Origin: Clostridia bacterium
GTDB lineage: Bacteria > Bacillota_A > Clostridia > Christensenellales > Aristaeellaceae
Assembly: GCA_017938785.1 (NCBI GenBank)
Contig: JAGBAU010000232.1
Location: forward strand, 1 to 13,440
Reading direction: 5' to 3'
Length of the DNA stretch: 13,440 nucleotides
In this document: in pieces, positions 1 to 7,084 of the stretch
How positions within the stretch are numbered: the stretch's first letter is position 1
How the letters are laid out: the number at the start of each line of letters is the position of its first letter
Position numbers and translations under genes: made by a program
Notes under the pieces: generated by a model
Told to the model about the DNA's origin: nothing
Seen by the model: the letters and a program-made list of their open reading frames with translations, nothing else
Databases searched by the model: none

Positions 1-481
1 AAGCATAGCCGCCGCCTACGATGGAGTCGGTGTTCATGTTGCCGTTGACCATCTGAGCGATACCGCGGCAGATGGTCTGGGTGCCCAGGGTGGCTACGAA
101 GGGGGGCAGCTTGCACTTTGCAACCAGCACGCCGTTGGCAACGCCGGTGACCAGGCAGGCAACCATGGTGATGGCCAGGGACAGCAGGGGATGCATGCCG
201 TTGCACATGAGCGTTGCGCTCATCATGCAGCTCATACCTACAACGGAACCGATGGAAAGGTCGATGTTGGCGGTGATCAGAACGTAGCCCTGACCGATGC
301 CGATGATGATGTAGGGTGCGATCTGGCGCAGCAGGTTACCCACGTTGCGCTTGCCCAGGAAGTTGGGGTTGATGAAGTTGAAGATTGCGCACAGCACAAT
401 CAGGCCGAAAAATACGGTGACAACCTGGCCGACGCCGCGGGCGGACAGGAGTTTCTTGATGGGATTCTGCTTCTTTTCCAT
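1..481 (-). CDS. Sugar ABC transporter permease, RbsC/MglC type (partial)
   Basis: Membrane permease subunit of a high-affinity sugar importer (ribose/galactose/xylose class, BPD_transp_2 family). It would form the channel for the ATPase encoded just upstream. Only the first 160 residues are in the window; the rest lies beyond the left edge. My translation from ATG 479-481 shows a basic N-terminus (MEKKQNPIKK), a hydrophobic segment at about 18-36, the family motif NIDLSIGS (72-79; GIDLSVG in most relatives), a second hydrophobic stretch at 98-122, and LPPFVATLGTQTICRG at about 125-140. All are typical of RbsC-like proteins. An AAAGGAGC ribosome binding site stands just upstream, and the gap to the ATPase gene is 27 bases, so the two are co-transcribed. 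The substrate cannot be told from sequence. Confidence 0.93.
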   Translation of the reverse strand, partial: MEKKQNPIKKLLSARGVGQVVTVFFGLIVLCAIFNFINPNFLGKRNVGNLLRQIAPYIIIGIGQGYVLITANIDLSIGSVVGMSCMMSATLMCNGMHPLLSLAITMVACLVTGVANGVLVAKCKLPPFVATLGTQTICRGIAQMVNGNMNTDSIVGGGYA

Positions 482-508
482 TGAAATGCCGCTCCTTTCG
501 ATTCGGAC

Positions 509-2026
509 TTAAGCGTCCAGCTTGTTTTCGAACCGGGTTGCCAGCTCGAGGATCTTTTCCTGGGTGGCGTCCTGGATGTCCAGTTCGCCGGTCACGCGGC
601 CGTCGCACATGACGATGATGCGGTCCGCGATGCCCAGAACCTCCGGCATTTCGGAGGAAACGAAGATAACGCTGATGCCCTGCTGCTTGAGCTGGTTCAT
701 CAGATGATAGATTTCAACCTTGGCTGCAACGTCGATGCCTCGGGTGGGCTCATCGAAGATGACCACGCGGGAATCGCGGGCCAGCCACTTGGCCACAACA
801 ACCTTCTGCTGGTTACCGCCGGACAGGCTGCCTGCGTCCACTTCGGGACCGGCCATCTTGATGGCGAAGTTGGCAACGCTCTTCTTGACCATCTCGGTAA
901 CCTTCTTGCGGTTGACCACGCCCAGTTTGTTGCAGGCGATGTCCAGGTTGGGAAGCTCAATGTTGGAACGGACGGACAGCTTGGTGCACAGGCCGTCCTT
1001 CTTGCGGTCTTCGGGAGCCAGAACAACGCCCTGACGGATGGCGTCCATGGGATTGTTGATCTTGATCTCCTTGCCGTCCAGGATGATGGTGCCGCTCTCC
1101 TTGGGATCCACGCCGAACAGTGCGCGGGTGGTCTCGGTGCGTCCTGCGCCCATCAGGCCGGCGAAGCCCAGGATTTCACCTTCATAGGAGGTGAAGGATA
1201 CGTCGCGCACCATGCGGCCGGCGTTCAGGTTCTTGACTTCCAGAACCGGCTTGCCCTTTTCGCAGTGCACGCGGGGGAACTTTTCCTTGATCTCACGGCC
1301 AACCATGTTGGCGATGATTTCCGGCATGGTGGTATCTGCAAAGTTCACTTCGGTGATGAACTGGCCGTCGCGCATGATGGTCACGCGGTCGACGATGTGC
1401 TGCAGCTCCTCCAGTCGGTGGGAGATGTAAACGATGCCGCGGCCTTCAGCCTTGAGCTGATGGATGATGCGGAACAGTTCTTCGATTTCCTTGGAGGTGA
1501 GCGCCGAGGTGGGCTCGTCCATGATCAGGATGCGGGCGTTGGTCGACAGCGCCTTTGCAATTTCAACCATCTGCTGCTTGGAAACCTGCAGGTTGCCGAC
1601 CAGCGTGGTGGGATCCAGATCGATGGCCAGGCTGCTGAGAACCTTTGCGGCCTCCGCGTTCATTTCCTTCTGGGAGAGCAGAATGCCGTTGTGGCGTTCG
1701 CGGCCCAGGAACATGTTTTCTGCAACGGTGAGATGCTGGCACATGTTCAATTCCTGGTGGATGATGGCGACGCCCAGCTCCTGAGCGCGCTTGGGGTTCA
1801 TGTTGTCGATCTCCTGACCGAAAACCTTCATGGTACCGGAGTCCTTGTTGTGAACGCCGGACAGAACCTTCATCAACGTGGACTTGCCTGCGCCGTTTTC
1901 ACCCAGCAGCGCCATGACCTCGCCCGCCTTCAGATGGAAGTGAACGTTGTCCAGCGCCTTAACGCCGGGGAAACTTTTGCAAATACTGTCCATTTCGACG
2001 ATGTATTCGCCCTTGTATTGCTCCAT
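509..2026 (-). CDS. Sugar ABC transporter ATP-binding protein, RbsA/MglA type
   Basis: Double-domain ATPase that powers a monosaccharide importer at the inner face of the membrane. At 505 residues it has the usual family length. Domain 1: Walker A GENGAGKST (42-50), Q-loop IIHQELN (88-94), degenerate signature LQVSKQQ (146-152), Walker B ILIMDEPTSAL (166-176), switch histidine H203 in YISHRLEE. Domain 2: degenerate Walker A GLMGAGRTE (290-298), intact signature LSGGNQQ (401-407), Walker B VVIFDEPTRGID (421-432), and Ser in place of the switch histidine (VSSEMPE, 456-462). This asymmetry of one competent and one degenerate site is normal for RbsA/MglA/XylG proteins. The start is supported by an AGAGGGG-type site just upstream. 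It is the first gene after a strong promoter and precedes the permease. Galactose, ribose or another sugar cannot be distinguished. Confidence 0.95.
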   Translation of the reverse strand: MEQYKGEYIVEMDSICKSFPGVKALDNVHFHLKAGEVMALLGENGAGKSTLMKVLSGVHNKDSGTMKVFGQEIDNMNPKRAQELGVAIIHQELNMCQHLTVAENMFLGRERHNGILLSQKEMNAEAAKVLSSLAIDLDPTTLVGNLQVSKQQMVEIAKALSTNARILIMDEPTSALTSKEIEELFRIIHQLKAEGRGIVYISHRLEELQHIVDRVTIMRDGQFITEVNFADTTMPEIIANMVGREIKEKFPRVHCEKGKPVLEVKNLNAGRMVRDVSFTSYEGEILGFAGLMGAGRTETTRALFGVDPKESGTIILDGKEIKINNPMDAIRQGVVLAPEDRKKDGLCTKLSVRSNIELPNLDIACNKLGVVNRKKVTEMVKKSVANFAIKMAGPEVDAGSLSGGNQQKVVVAKWLARDSRVVIFDEPTRGIDVAAKVEIYHLMNQLKQQGISVIFVSSEMPEVLGIADRIIVMCDGRVTGELDIQDATQEKILELATRFENKLDA

Positions 2027-2082
2027 ATAATCCCGCCCCTCTGTTCGCGATGGCTATACACCAGCGGTTTTTCATACCTTAA

Positions 2083-2111
2083 ATTATAACATTTACGTTA
2101 CCTGCAGTCAA
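2083..2111 (-). promoter_or_regulatory. Sigma-A type promoter of the sugar ABC operon
   Basis: On the minus strand, TTGACT (2106-2111) and a perfect TATAAT (2083-2088) are separated by 17 bases, close to the vegetative consensus. The start point would be near 2076, leaving a leader of about 50 bases before the ATPase start. The spacer holds an imperfect inverted repeat, TAAC-6-GTTA, running into the -10 box, where a repressor could sit. That operator role is inference. Confidence 0.8.
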
Positions 2112-2193
2112 CGATTTTTATATCATTTTTAGAACCTGGAATAAAAGTATAATGCGGGGAATGGGCGGGCACGGCCATCTGTCTGCGAGGGAA

Positions 2194-2234
2194 AAACAAA
2201 ACAGGCTTTGCATGCGGCAAAGCCTGTTTTGTTT
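2194..2234 (-). terminator. Intrinsic terminator after the NlpC/P60 gene
   Basis: An 18-bp perfect inverted repeat (2194-2211 and 2217-2234) with a 5-base loop begins 11 bases after the NlpC/P60 stop codon. In the minus-strand RNA it is followed by a U-rich run. The outer arm is an AAACAAAAC/GTTTTGTTT pairing, so the element is nearly symmetric and could also work in the plus direction. It separates the NlpC/P60 gene from the sugar operon promoter. Confidence 0.88.
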
Positions 2235-2245
2235 ATGCAGTAAGC

Positions 2246-3229
2246 TCAGAATACTCTGCGGGCACCCATGAACGCATCCTTATAATAGGCGGTCAGGGAA
2301 CCCCACTTAACCTTTCCGGCCTTCTGGGAAGACTCCAGGAAGAGGTTGTTTCCGCAATAGATGGCGGTGTGGTCGCAAACGCCGTCGGGATTATTATCGG
2401 TATCGAAGCAGAGGATGTCGCCCTTCTTAATATCGGAGATATCAGAGATGAATTTGTAGCGGCTGTCGCCGTACTGTTCCTTGGCGGAACTCTTCATACC
2501 GTAGTTGAACTTTTCAAAGACATACTTCACGTATGCAGAGCAGTTGAAGGTGCTCGGCGGGTTGGCGGGTAGGGCATAGCCTCTGTCCAGATACTTCGCT
2601 GCTTCCAGAATGAGCTTATCCACGGTGGAGAGGTTTGCGCTGGAGGAGCTGCCGGAAGAGGGCTTGCTGGTAGAAGGCTTGCTGGCAGCGGGCTTCTTGG
2701 CTGCTGCGGCCTTGGCGGCGAGATAGGCCTTGTACTTATTGTATGCGGCCGTCATTGCAGACTTGGTGGCCAGGGTGCCCTTCTGCACATAGCCCGTTAC
2801 GCTGCCGGATGCATTCTGAATGCGATAGAAGTTTCCACTTACGCCAACCACATATACGGCGCTGCCCATGGACAGGGTGCCCATGCGGGTGGAGGAGGTG
2901 GAATCTCGGCGGTAAACCGGCGTGGACTTCTTGGTGTAGCCCTTGGGGCGGTTGACCAGGTTCAGGTTCCTTACAGGGGTATAACCGGTGTTTCCGTTGT
3001 ACTTGATGCGCGCCCAGCCGTTGGTATAGCCGGTGACCGTGACGGTCAGGCCCTTGCCGCCCTGAATATAAACCTTGCTGGAAGTGGAAGGTACCTTATA
3101 AACCTTGGCGGAAGAGGAATTAATTTTTGCCTTGAAGGAGGCGGCCAACGCCGGAGCGCCGGACATCGTCATGAGCATAACGGCCATAAGGGCGGCCAGT
3201 ATGCGCAGGATGGTCCTGGACTTTTTCAT
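2246..3229 (-). CDS. Secreted NlpC/P60 peptidoglycan endopeptidase with two SH3 domains
   Basis: Predicted exported cysteine peptidase that cuts peptide stems of peptidoglycan. The 327-residue product starts with a signal peptide (1-29; basic MKKSR, hydrophobic core, ALA site before AS). Two bacterial SH3-like repeats follow at about 36-92 and 98-152, then an Ala/Lys/Ser/Pro-rich linker (168-200), then an NlpC/P60 domain (203-327). The nucleophile is C230 in FNCSAYVKYVF and the base is H287 in CDHTAIY. The third catalytic position, usually His, Asn or Gln, appears to be E299 in NLFLESS, and Asn replaces the common Asp before the cysteine, so activity is probable but not certain. A GGTGA-type site precedes ATG 3229. 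The gene is a single transcription unit with its own promoter and terminator. Confidence 0.93.
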   Translation of the reverse strand: MKKSRTILRILAALMAVMLMTMSGAPALAASFKAKINSSSAKVYKVPSTSSKVYIQGGKGLTVTVTGYTNGWARIKYNGNTGYTPVRNLNLVNRPKGYTKKSTPVYRRDSTSSTRMGTLSMGSAVYVVGVSGNFYRIQNASGSVTGYVQKGTLATKSAMTAAYNKYKAYLAAKAAAAKKPAASKPSTSKPSSGSSSSANLSTVDKLILEAAKYLDRGYALPANPPSTFNCSAYVKYVFEKFNYGMKSSAKEQYGDSRYKFISDISDIKKGDILCFDTDNNPDGVCDHTAIYCGNNLFLESSQKAGKVKWGSLTAYYKDAFMGARRVF

Positions 3230-3272
3230 TCAATCACCCAATCTGTATAAAAATAGCCATATAACTGCATCT

Positions 3273-3301
3273 ATTATATTACAATTTTATGTCAAAATCA
3301 A
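3273..3301 (-). promoter_or_regulatory. Promoter of the NlpC/P60 gene
   Basis: Minus-strand TTGATT (3296-3301) and perfect TATAAT (3273-3278) with 17-base spacing. A second TTGACA lies inside the spacer but only 11 bases from the -10 box, too close to serve it. The predicted leader is about 35 bases. Confidence 0.65.
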
Positions 3302-3325
3302 GATGTGGACAAACGATTTTGCCTG

Positions 3326-3339
3326 AATTTTGCAAAATT
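3326..3339. promoter_or_regulatory. 14-bp perfect palindrome in the divergent intergenic region
   Basis: AATTTTGCAAAATT is a perfect palindrome in the 247-base region between the divergent NlpC/P60 and lrp-like genes. ATTTTGC also occurs as a direct repeat at 3316-3322 and 3327-3333. A second, weaker dyad (CGAA-5-TTCG, 3396-3408) lies just before the lrp -35 box. AT-rich dyads like these suit an Lrp-family operator, but binding is inferred only. Confidence 0.35.
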
Positions 3340-3415
3340 TATGGACGGGCGGATTTGTTTTTCCCGAATGAATGGAGCGGTATGGGGGAAATATCCGAAA
3401 AATATTCGATGAACC

Positions 3416-3444
3416 TTGACAAATTACGCCTTGAAAGGTATCAT
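3416..3444 (+). promoter_or_regulatory. Promoter of the Lrp/AsnC-family gene
   Basis: Plus-strand consensus TTGACA (3416-3421) and TATCAT (3439-3444, five of six) with 17-base spacing. Transcription would start near 3451, about 25 bases before the ATG, leaving room only for the ribosome binding site. Confidence 0.75.
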
Positions 3445-3476
3445 AATGATGGAAAATAACGGAGGTATTGAAGTCT

Positions 3477-3914
3477 ATGGACAGCACAGATCTCAAAATT
3501 GTCTCCATGCTCAAAAAGAATGCCCGCGTATCGGCTTCCGCCATTGCCAAGGAAGTCGGCCTTGCCGTGTCTTCCGTGACCGAGCGAATCCGCCGCCTGG
3601 AAAGCCAGGGGGTTATCCTGCAGTATACCGCCATTGTTGACAACAGCAAGATTGAGGGCGGCATTACCGCAATGATCGGTATTAAAATCGAGCATACCCG
3701 CTATATGGACGAGTTGGCCAGCATTATTGCCAGTGATCCGCATGTTGTTTCCTTTTATATGCTGACGGGCGATCTGGACTATCTGGCTTCCGTCTATGCC
3801 GTATCCACTGAGGAATTCCGCCAGGTGCACCGCTCCATCGCCAGCCTGGAGGGTGTGGCAGCTGTAAAAACCTATTATATCCTCGGTACCAAATCCAGCG
3901 AGGAAAAGGAATAA
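3477..3914 (+). CDS. Lrp/AsnC family transcriptional regulator
   Basis: DNA-binding regulator of the feast/famine family, which usually senses an amino acid and controls its own gene and nearby or metabolic genes. The 145-residue product begins MDSTDLKIVSMLKKNAR, the usual N-terminal helix, followed by a winged HTH (about 18-50, recognition helix around VSSVTERIRRLESQG) and a RAM/AsnC effector domain (about 62-136) with the family motif GDLDYL (98-103). I prefer ATG 3477 over the in-frame TTG at 3468: GGAGG at 3461-3465 is 11 bases from the ATG but only 2 from the TTG, and family proteins begin at this methionine. It is the only complete plus-strand gene and is divergent from the NlpC/P60 gene. 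The ligand is unknown. Confidence 0.93.
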   Translation: MDSTDLKIVSMLKKNARVSASAIAKEVGLAVSSVTERIRRLESQGVILQYTAIVDNSKIEGGITAMIGIKIEHTRYMDELASIIASDPHVVSFYMLTGDLDYLASVYAVSTEEFRQVHRSIASLEGVAAVKTYYILGTKSSEEKE

Positions 3915-3923
3915 TTCTTTCGG

Positions 3924-3965
3924 GCAAAACAAAACGGAACGCATTTGCGTTCCGTTTTGTTTTGC
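3924..3965. terminator. Bidirectional terminator between convergent genes
   Basis: A 20-bp perfect inverted repeat (3924-3943 and 3946-3965) lies between the convergent lrp-like gene (stop 3914) and the HTH/S24-like gene (stop codon 3966-3968). Both strands give a GC-containing stem core followed by TTTTGTTTTG, so one element can end both transcripts. Its outer arm matches that of the terminator at 2194-2234. Confidence 0.88.
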
Positions 3966-4667
3966 TTACAGTGTCCTCAGCAGCTTGATGCAGCGGCCGA
4001 GCACGCGTACCTCCGGCGCAGGAGCGATCACGGATTCAAATTCCCGGTCAAAGGCCTGCATCTGGATGCGCATACCGTCCATTTTGAGGAGCTTGCGCAC
4101 CAGGCGCTGTCCCTTGTATTCCACCAGCATCAGCGCGCCGTCCTGAGCGCGGTTTTCGGGAACGGTGAGCAGCATATCGCCTGCATGCACGCGGAAACCG
4201 CGCAGGCTGTCGTCAGGCACGCGGAAGTAGAGCACCTTATCCGGTGCGCCGCCTTCGATCTTGCCGCCGATGATGGGCGTGAGTACATGGTCGATTACGA
4301 TGCCCTTGGAATCCATCACGGGCACGCGCTTCACCACGCCGCCCAGGGCGTCCAGCCAGGCGTCGGTGGATTCATCCACGGCCTTCTGCTGTTCGGGGGC
4401 CACGTCCCTTGCAGGCATGACATAGGCGCGGGGACGGGGGCGCAGCTGAACCTCGGGTTCTGCGGCCACATCCAGTTCGGTGGAGAGGCCGGTATCGGCG
4501 CCCAATAATTTCAGGATACGCTGTGCCTGGTCGTCCGCGATGATGCGCCGGCCGGATTCAATATCCTTGATTACATTTTCGGCCATGCCGCACTTGCGTC
4601 CCAGCTGTTTTTCAGTCATCTTCTTGGCCAAGCGGGCCTTGCGAATGGCGTCACCCAAACGGCTCAT
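3966..4667 (-). CDS. XRE-family regulator with S24/LexA-like C-terminal domain
   Basis: Probable cytoplasmic repressor-like regulator, 233 residues. An HTH of the Cro/CI type spans about 4-57 (LGDAIRKARLAKKMTEKQLG, then CGMAENVIKDIESGRR). A Pro/Arg/Gln-rich linker follows, and residues 145-233 resemble an S24 peptidase-like domain: FRVPDDSL (148-155) aligns with the VxGDSM motif, placing S154 as the nucleophile, followed by HAGD (161-164), QDGALMLVEY (175-184), and VRKLLK (190-195) where VKRL is expected. The catalytic Lys thus seems replaced by R191 or moved by one, and no clear Ala-Gly or Cys-Gly cleavage site precedes the domain, so LexA-like self-cleavage is doubtful. The start is supported by GGAGGT eight bases upstream. 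It begins one base after the stop of the L,D-transpeptidase gene, so translation is coupled. Target genes are unknown. Confidence 0.85.
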   Translation of the reverse strand: MSRLGDAIRKARLAKKMTEKQLGRKCGMAENVIKDIESGRRIIADDQAQRILKLLGADTGLSTELDVAAEPEVQLRPRPRAYVMPARDVAPEQQKAVDESTDAWLDALGGVVKRVPVMDSKGIVIDHVLTPIIGGKIEGGAPDKVLYFRVPDDSLRGFRVHAGDMLLTVPENRAQDGALMLVEYKGQRLVRKLLKMDGMRIQMQAFDREFESVIAPAPEVRVLGRCIKLLRTL

Positions 4668-4668
4668 A

Positions 4669-5868
4669 TCAGTTTACCTCCGCATTGTTTTCTGTGATTT
4701 CTATGTATTTGGCGGCCGCATAACCGGTCTGGCTGCCGACGCGCACCTTATACCAGCCGCGTGTTTCCTCCAGAACGCGCACTGAGGTGCCGTTGCGCAG
4801 GACGTCCAGCTCCCTGGATTTGGAGTTGGGCTGGCTGCGCAGAATCAGTCCATCCTTTACCTTCACAAAGGCGGGCTTGCCGCGGTTTACAACAGCGCCG
4901 GGAACGGGCGTCTGGCGCAGCAGCACGGCGAGCTGTTCTTCATTCACTTCGCCGGTGGGTGCATAGCCGTTTTCCAGCTGCCACTCCACAACGGCCGCAT
5001 GGGTTTCTGCACCGAAACTGCCGTCAATTTCATTCAGGGAGAAGCCGAGCTGTGCCAGCTTGGCCTGCATGTACTGGACCTCTGCGGAACTGGAGCTGAT
5101 GGAATATACCTTTTCGCCGTCCAGGAAGTCGTCATAGCTCATTTCTTCGGATACGAAGCTGGTGGCCAGCAGCTGCCGGCGCAGTTCTTCCTTCGCTTCG
5201 CCGCCTTCAAAAATATGAACCTGAGTGCCGGGCAGGCAATTTTCAGCGATCCAACGGGAATCCGCCGGCCGCAGGCGTATGCAGCCGTGGGATGCGCGCT
5301 CGCCCAGGGCTTCGGTGGAATCCAGGGTGGGCGTGGAGCCGCGCCTCTCACTGGGCAGAGAGTGGAACAGGATAGGCCCGTCGATGCGGGAAGCATACTG
5401 CACGTAGAGCTGGTATTTTCCGATGAAATACCATTCCTCGCGTTCATCCACCTTCGAAGGCCTGGGCATGGTGAAGGTGCCCAGGGGCGTATTCGTGCCC
5501 GTGCCGGAGGAACAGATCATCTGACGGGCAATATCCGCCTGTGTGCGTCCGCCTTCCCGGTATACGGTGACGATCTGGTTGGCCAGGTCGACCTCGATTT
5601 CGTAAATCATCGGTTCGGGCGTCGGCGTGGGCACCGGAGTGGGCGTAGGCGTTGCGGTGGGCGCGGGCGTCATGGTGGGTTTGATGGTTGCAGTGGGTTC
5701 AGGGGTTACGGTGGGCGCAGGGGTGGGTTCGGGCGAAGGCGTGGGCTTATCCAGTGCCACGACATTTACCTGAATATTCGTATAATACTGTACTTCTGCT
5801 GCAGTGCTCAGATACGGAACGGCCAGCAGAAGGATCAGAACCAGGGAAATCAATCGTTTGATGCGCAT
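4669..5868 (-). CDS. L,D-transpeptidase with N-terminal Pro/Thr linker, PG-binding and SH3 domains
   Basis: Predicted exported YkuD-family enzyme that makes 3-3 cross-links in peptidoglycan or attaches groups to it. The 399-residue product has a signal peptide or anchor (1-24), a Pro/Thr-rich spacer (41-86), a YkuD catalytic domain (about 88-221), a peptidoglycan_binding_1-like domain (about 263-317) and an SH3-like domain (about 335-391). The catalytic motif SHGCIRL (193-199) carries nucleophile C196 with H194, and H169 sits in the conserved FHS. The active site looks intact. AGGAG seven bases before ATG 5868 supports the start. It is the second gene of a probable operon, 40 bases after a paralogue and one base before the HTH/S24-like gene. 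The Pro/Thr spacer lies before the catalytic domain, unlike in the paralogue. Confidence 0.94.
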   Translation of the reverse strand: MRIKRLISLVLILLLAVPYLSTAAEVQYYTNIQVNVVALDKPTPSPEPTPAPTVTPEPTATIKPTMTPAPTATPTPTPVPTPTPEPMIYEIEVDLANQIVTVYREGGRTQADIARQMICSSGTGTNTPLGTFTMPRPSKVDEREEWYFIGKYQLYVQYASRIDGPILFHSLPSERRGSTPTLDSTEALGERASHGCIRLRPADSRWIAENCLPGTQVHIFEGGEAKEELRRQLLATSFVSEEMSYDDFLDGEKVYSISSSSAEVQYMQAKLAQLGFSLNEIDGSFGAETHAAVVEWQLENGYAPTGEVNEEQLAVLLRQTPVPGAVVNRGKPAFVKVKDGLILRSQPNSKSRELDVLRNGTSVRVLEETRGWYKVRVGSQTGYAAAKYIEITENNAEVN

Positions 5869-5908
5869 CGTTGTACTCCTGATGGGGTCGGATGGGTGCG
5901 TGGGAAGT

Positions 5909-7084
5909 TCATTCGGTTTGTTCAGCGCGCTTCACAATTTCGATATACTGGCTGCCCAGCCAACCGGTGTGCTTTTCATAGCGTACCTTTGTCCAGGTGG
6001 CGCCCTCCTCCAGAACCCTTACCGGCATGCCCTCGGTCAGCACAGCCAGAACAGCGCTTCGCACATCGGGGGTCTCGCGCAGGTTCAGGTAGGAATCTGC
6101 GCTCACGCGAACCAGTGCGATGGTGCCCTCCATCCTGGAAATATCCGGGGTGGGAGAGGGTGTGGGGGTAGGTGTCGGCGTGGGGGTAGGTGTCGGCGTG
6201 GGGGTAGGCGTGGGCGTGGGAGTAGGCACGGGCGTAGGCGTGGGAACCGGGGTAGGCGCAGGGGTTGCATCGTTCAGGATGGCCTCCAGCTGGTTCGGAG
6301 TGACCACACCATCGCTTTCAACACCCATGGCTTCCTGCCAGGCCATGACGGCCTTTCTGGTGTTGGAGCCGAAGATACCGTCCGGCGTGCCGCATTCATA
6401 GCCCTGCGCGTTCAGCTTCTCCTGCATGGGCAGGACCTTGGAGTACCGGCTGCCCTCGGAGAGGGTGATGTAGCCCTTGAGGAAATCTGCGTAGGCCATC
6501 TGGTCTGCAATGAAGGTGGAGTTGCGCAGCAGTTCGCGCAGGTCTTCATTGCGCTCACCGTCGTCAAACATATCCACACGGGTGCCGGGCATGCAGTTTT
6601 CCGCGACCCACTTGGCGTCTGCCACCTGCAGGCGCACACAGCCGTGGGAGGCCTTGGAACCCAGCGCATGAACGGAAGCCCAGGTTGGGCCGGAACGGGT
6701 GGATTTGTACAGGATGGAATGGAACAGGAAGGGGCCGTTGATGCGGGAAGCATATTTGGCGTAGACTTCGTATTCAGTGAAATAATACCATTCCTGGCGT
6801 TCCGCCGGGTATTTGGGTTCGGACATGTAGAAGGTGCCCCGGGGCGTGCTGTTGCCGTAGCCGGTGGAACAGATCATCTGGCGCACGATGGAATCATCCT
6901 TCGCATCGTATACAGTAACGATCTGGTTGGCAATATCCACATCGATATGATAGGGAAGCGTGTATTCGGGTTCAGGGGCCGGGGTTTCAATTTCTGCGAC
7001 AACCACGGCGTCTTCCGCCAGCGCAGGGATGGCCGCCAGCAGCATCAGCGCCAGCATCCAGGCCACCATTCTTCTGAAGTGCAT
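5909..7084 (-). CDS. L,D-transpeptidase with Pro/Thr linker between PG-binding and SH3 domains
   Basis: Second YkuD-family L,D-transpeptidase, 391 residues, paralogous to the next gene. It has a signal peptide (1-23, ALA before ED), then the YkuD domain almost at once (about 45-175), a peptidoglycan_binding_1-like domain (about 214-270), a long Pro-Thr repeat (273-312) and a C-terminal SH3-like domain (about 325-383). The catalytic motif SHGCVRL (146-152) holds C149 and H147; H122 lies in LFHS. Shared stretches such as the DxANQIVTVY segment, YASRI-GP-LFHS and the RVLEE...TG...YIEI SH3 core show that the two genes arose by duplication. GGAGG lies about ten bases upstream of ATG 7084. It is the first gene of the transpeptidase operon. 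Confidence 0.94.
   Translation of the reverse strand: MHFRRMVAWMLALMLLAAIPALAEDAVVVAEIETPAPEPEYTLPYHIDVDIANQIVTVYDAKDDSIVRQMICSTGYGNSTPRGTFYMSEPKYPAERQEWYYFTEYEVYAKYASRINGPFLFHSILYKSTRSGPTWASVHALGSKASHGCVRLQVADAKWVAENCMPGTRVDMFDDGERNEDLRELLRNSTFIADQMAYADFLKGYITLSEGSRYSKVLPMQEKLNAQGYECGTPDGIFGSNTRKAVMAWQEAMGVESDGVVTPNQLEAILNDATPAPTPVPTPTPVPTPTPTPTPTPTPTPTPTPTPTPSPTPDISRMEGTIALVRVSADSYLNLRETPDVRSAVLAVLTEGMPVRVLEEGATWTKVRYEKHTGWLGSQYIEIVKRAEQTE
6149..6268 (-). repeat. Tandem repeat encoding the Pro-Thr linker
   Basis: This stretch encodes about 40 residues of alternating Pro and Thr with a few Val, Ala and Ser. At DNA level an 18-base unit (plus strand GTGGGGGTAGGTGTCGGC) occurs exactly at 6162-6179 and 6180-6197 and then decays into related 6-base steps. 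Exact adjacent copies suggest recent slippage or unequal recombination, so the linker length probably varies between strains. Confidence 0.85.

Noticed and set aside
704..2089. A 461-codon plus-strand open frame antisense to the sugar ATPase gene
   Set aside because: It mirrors the ATPase coding frame, has no recognisable domain, and runs across the promoter and start of a well-supported gene.
2112..2193. A plus-strand TATAAT near 2147 as a promoter
   Set aside because: No acceptable -35 box at 16-18 bases and no plus-strand gene follows.
6149..6268. CRISPR-like array
   Set aside because: The repeats are adjacent with no spacers and encode an in-frame Pro-Thr linker.
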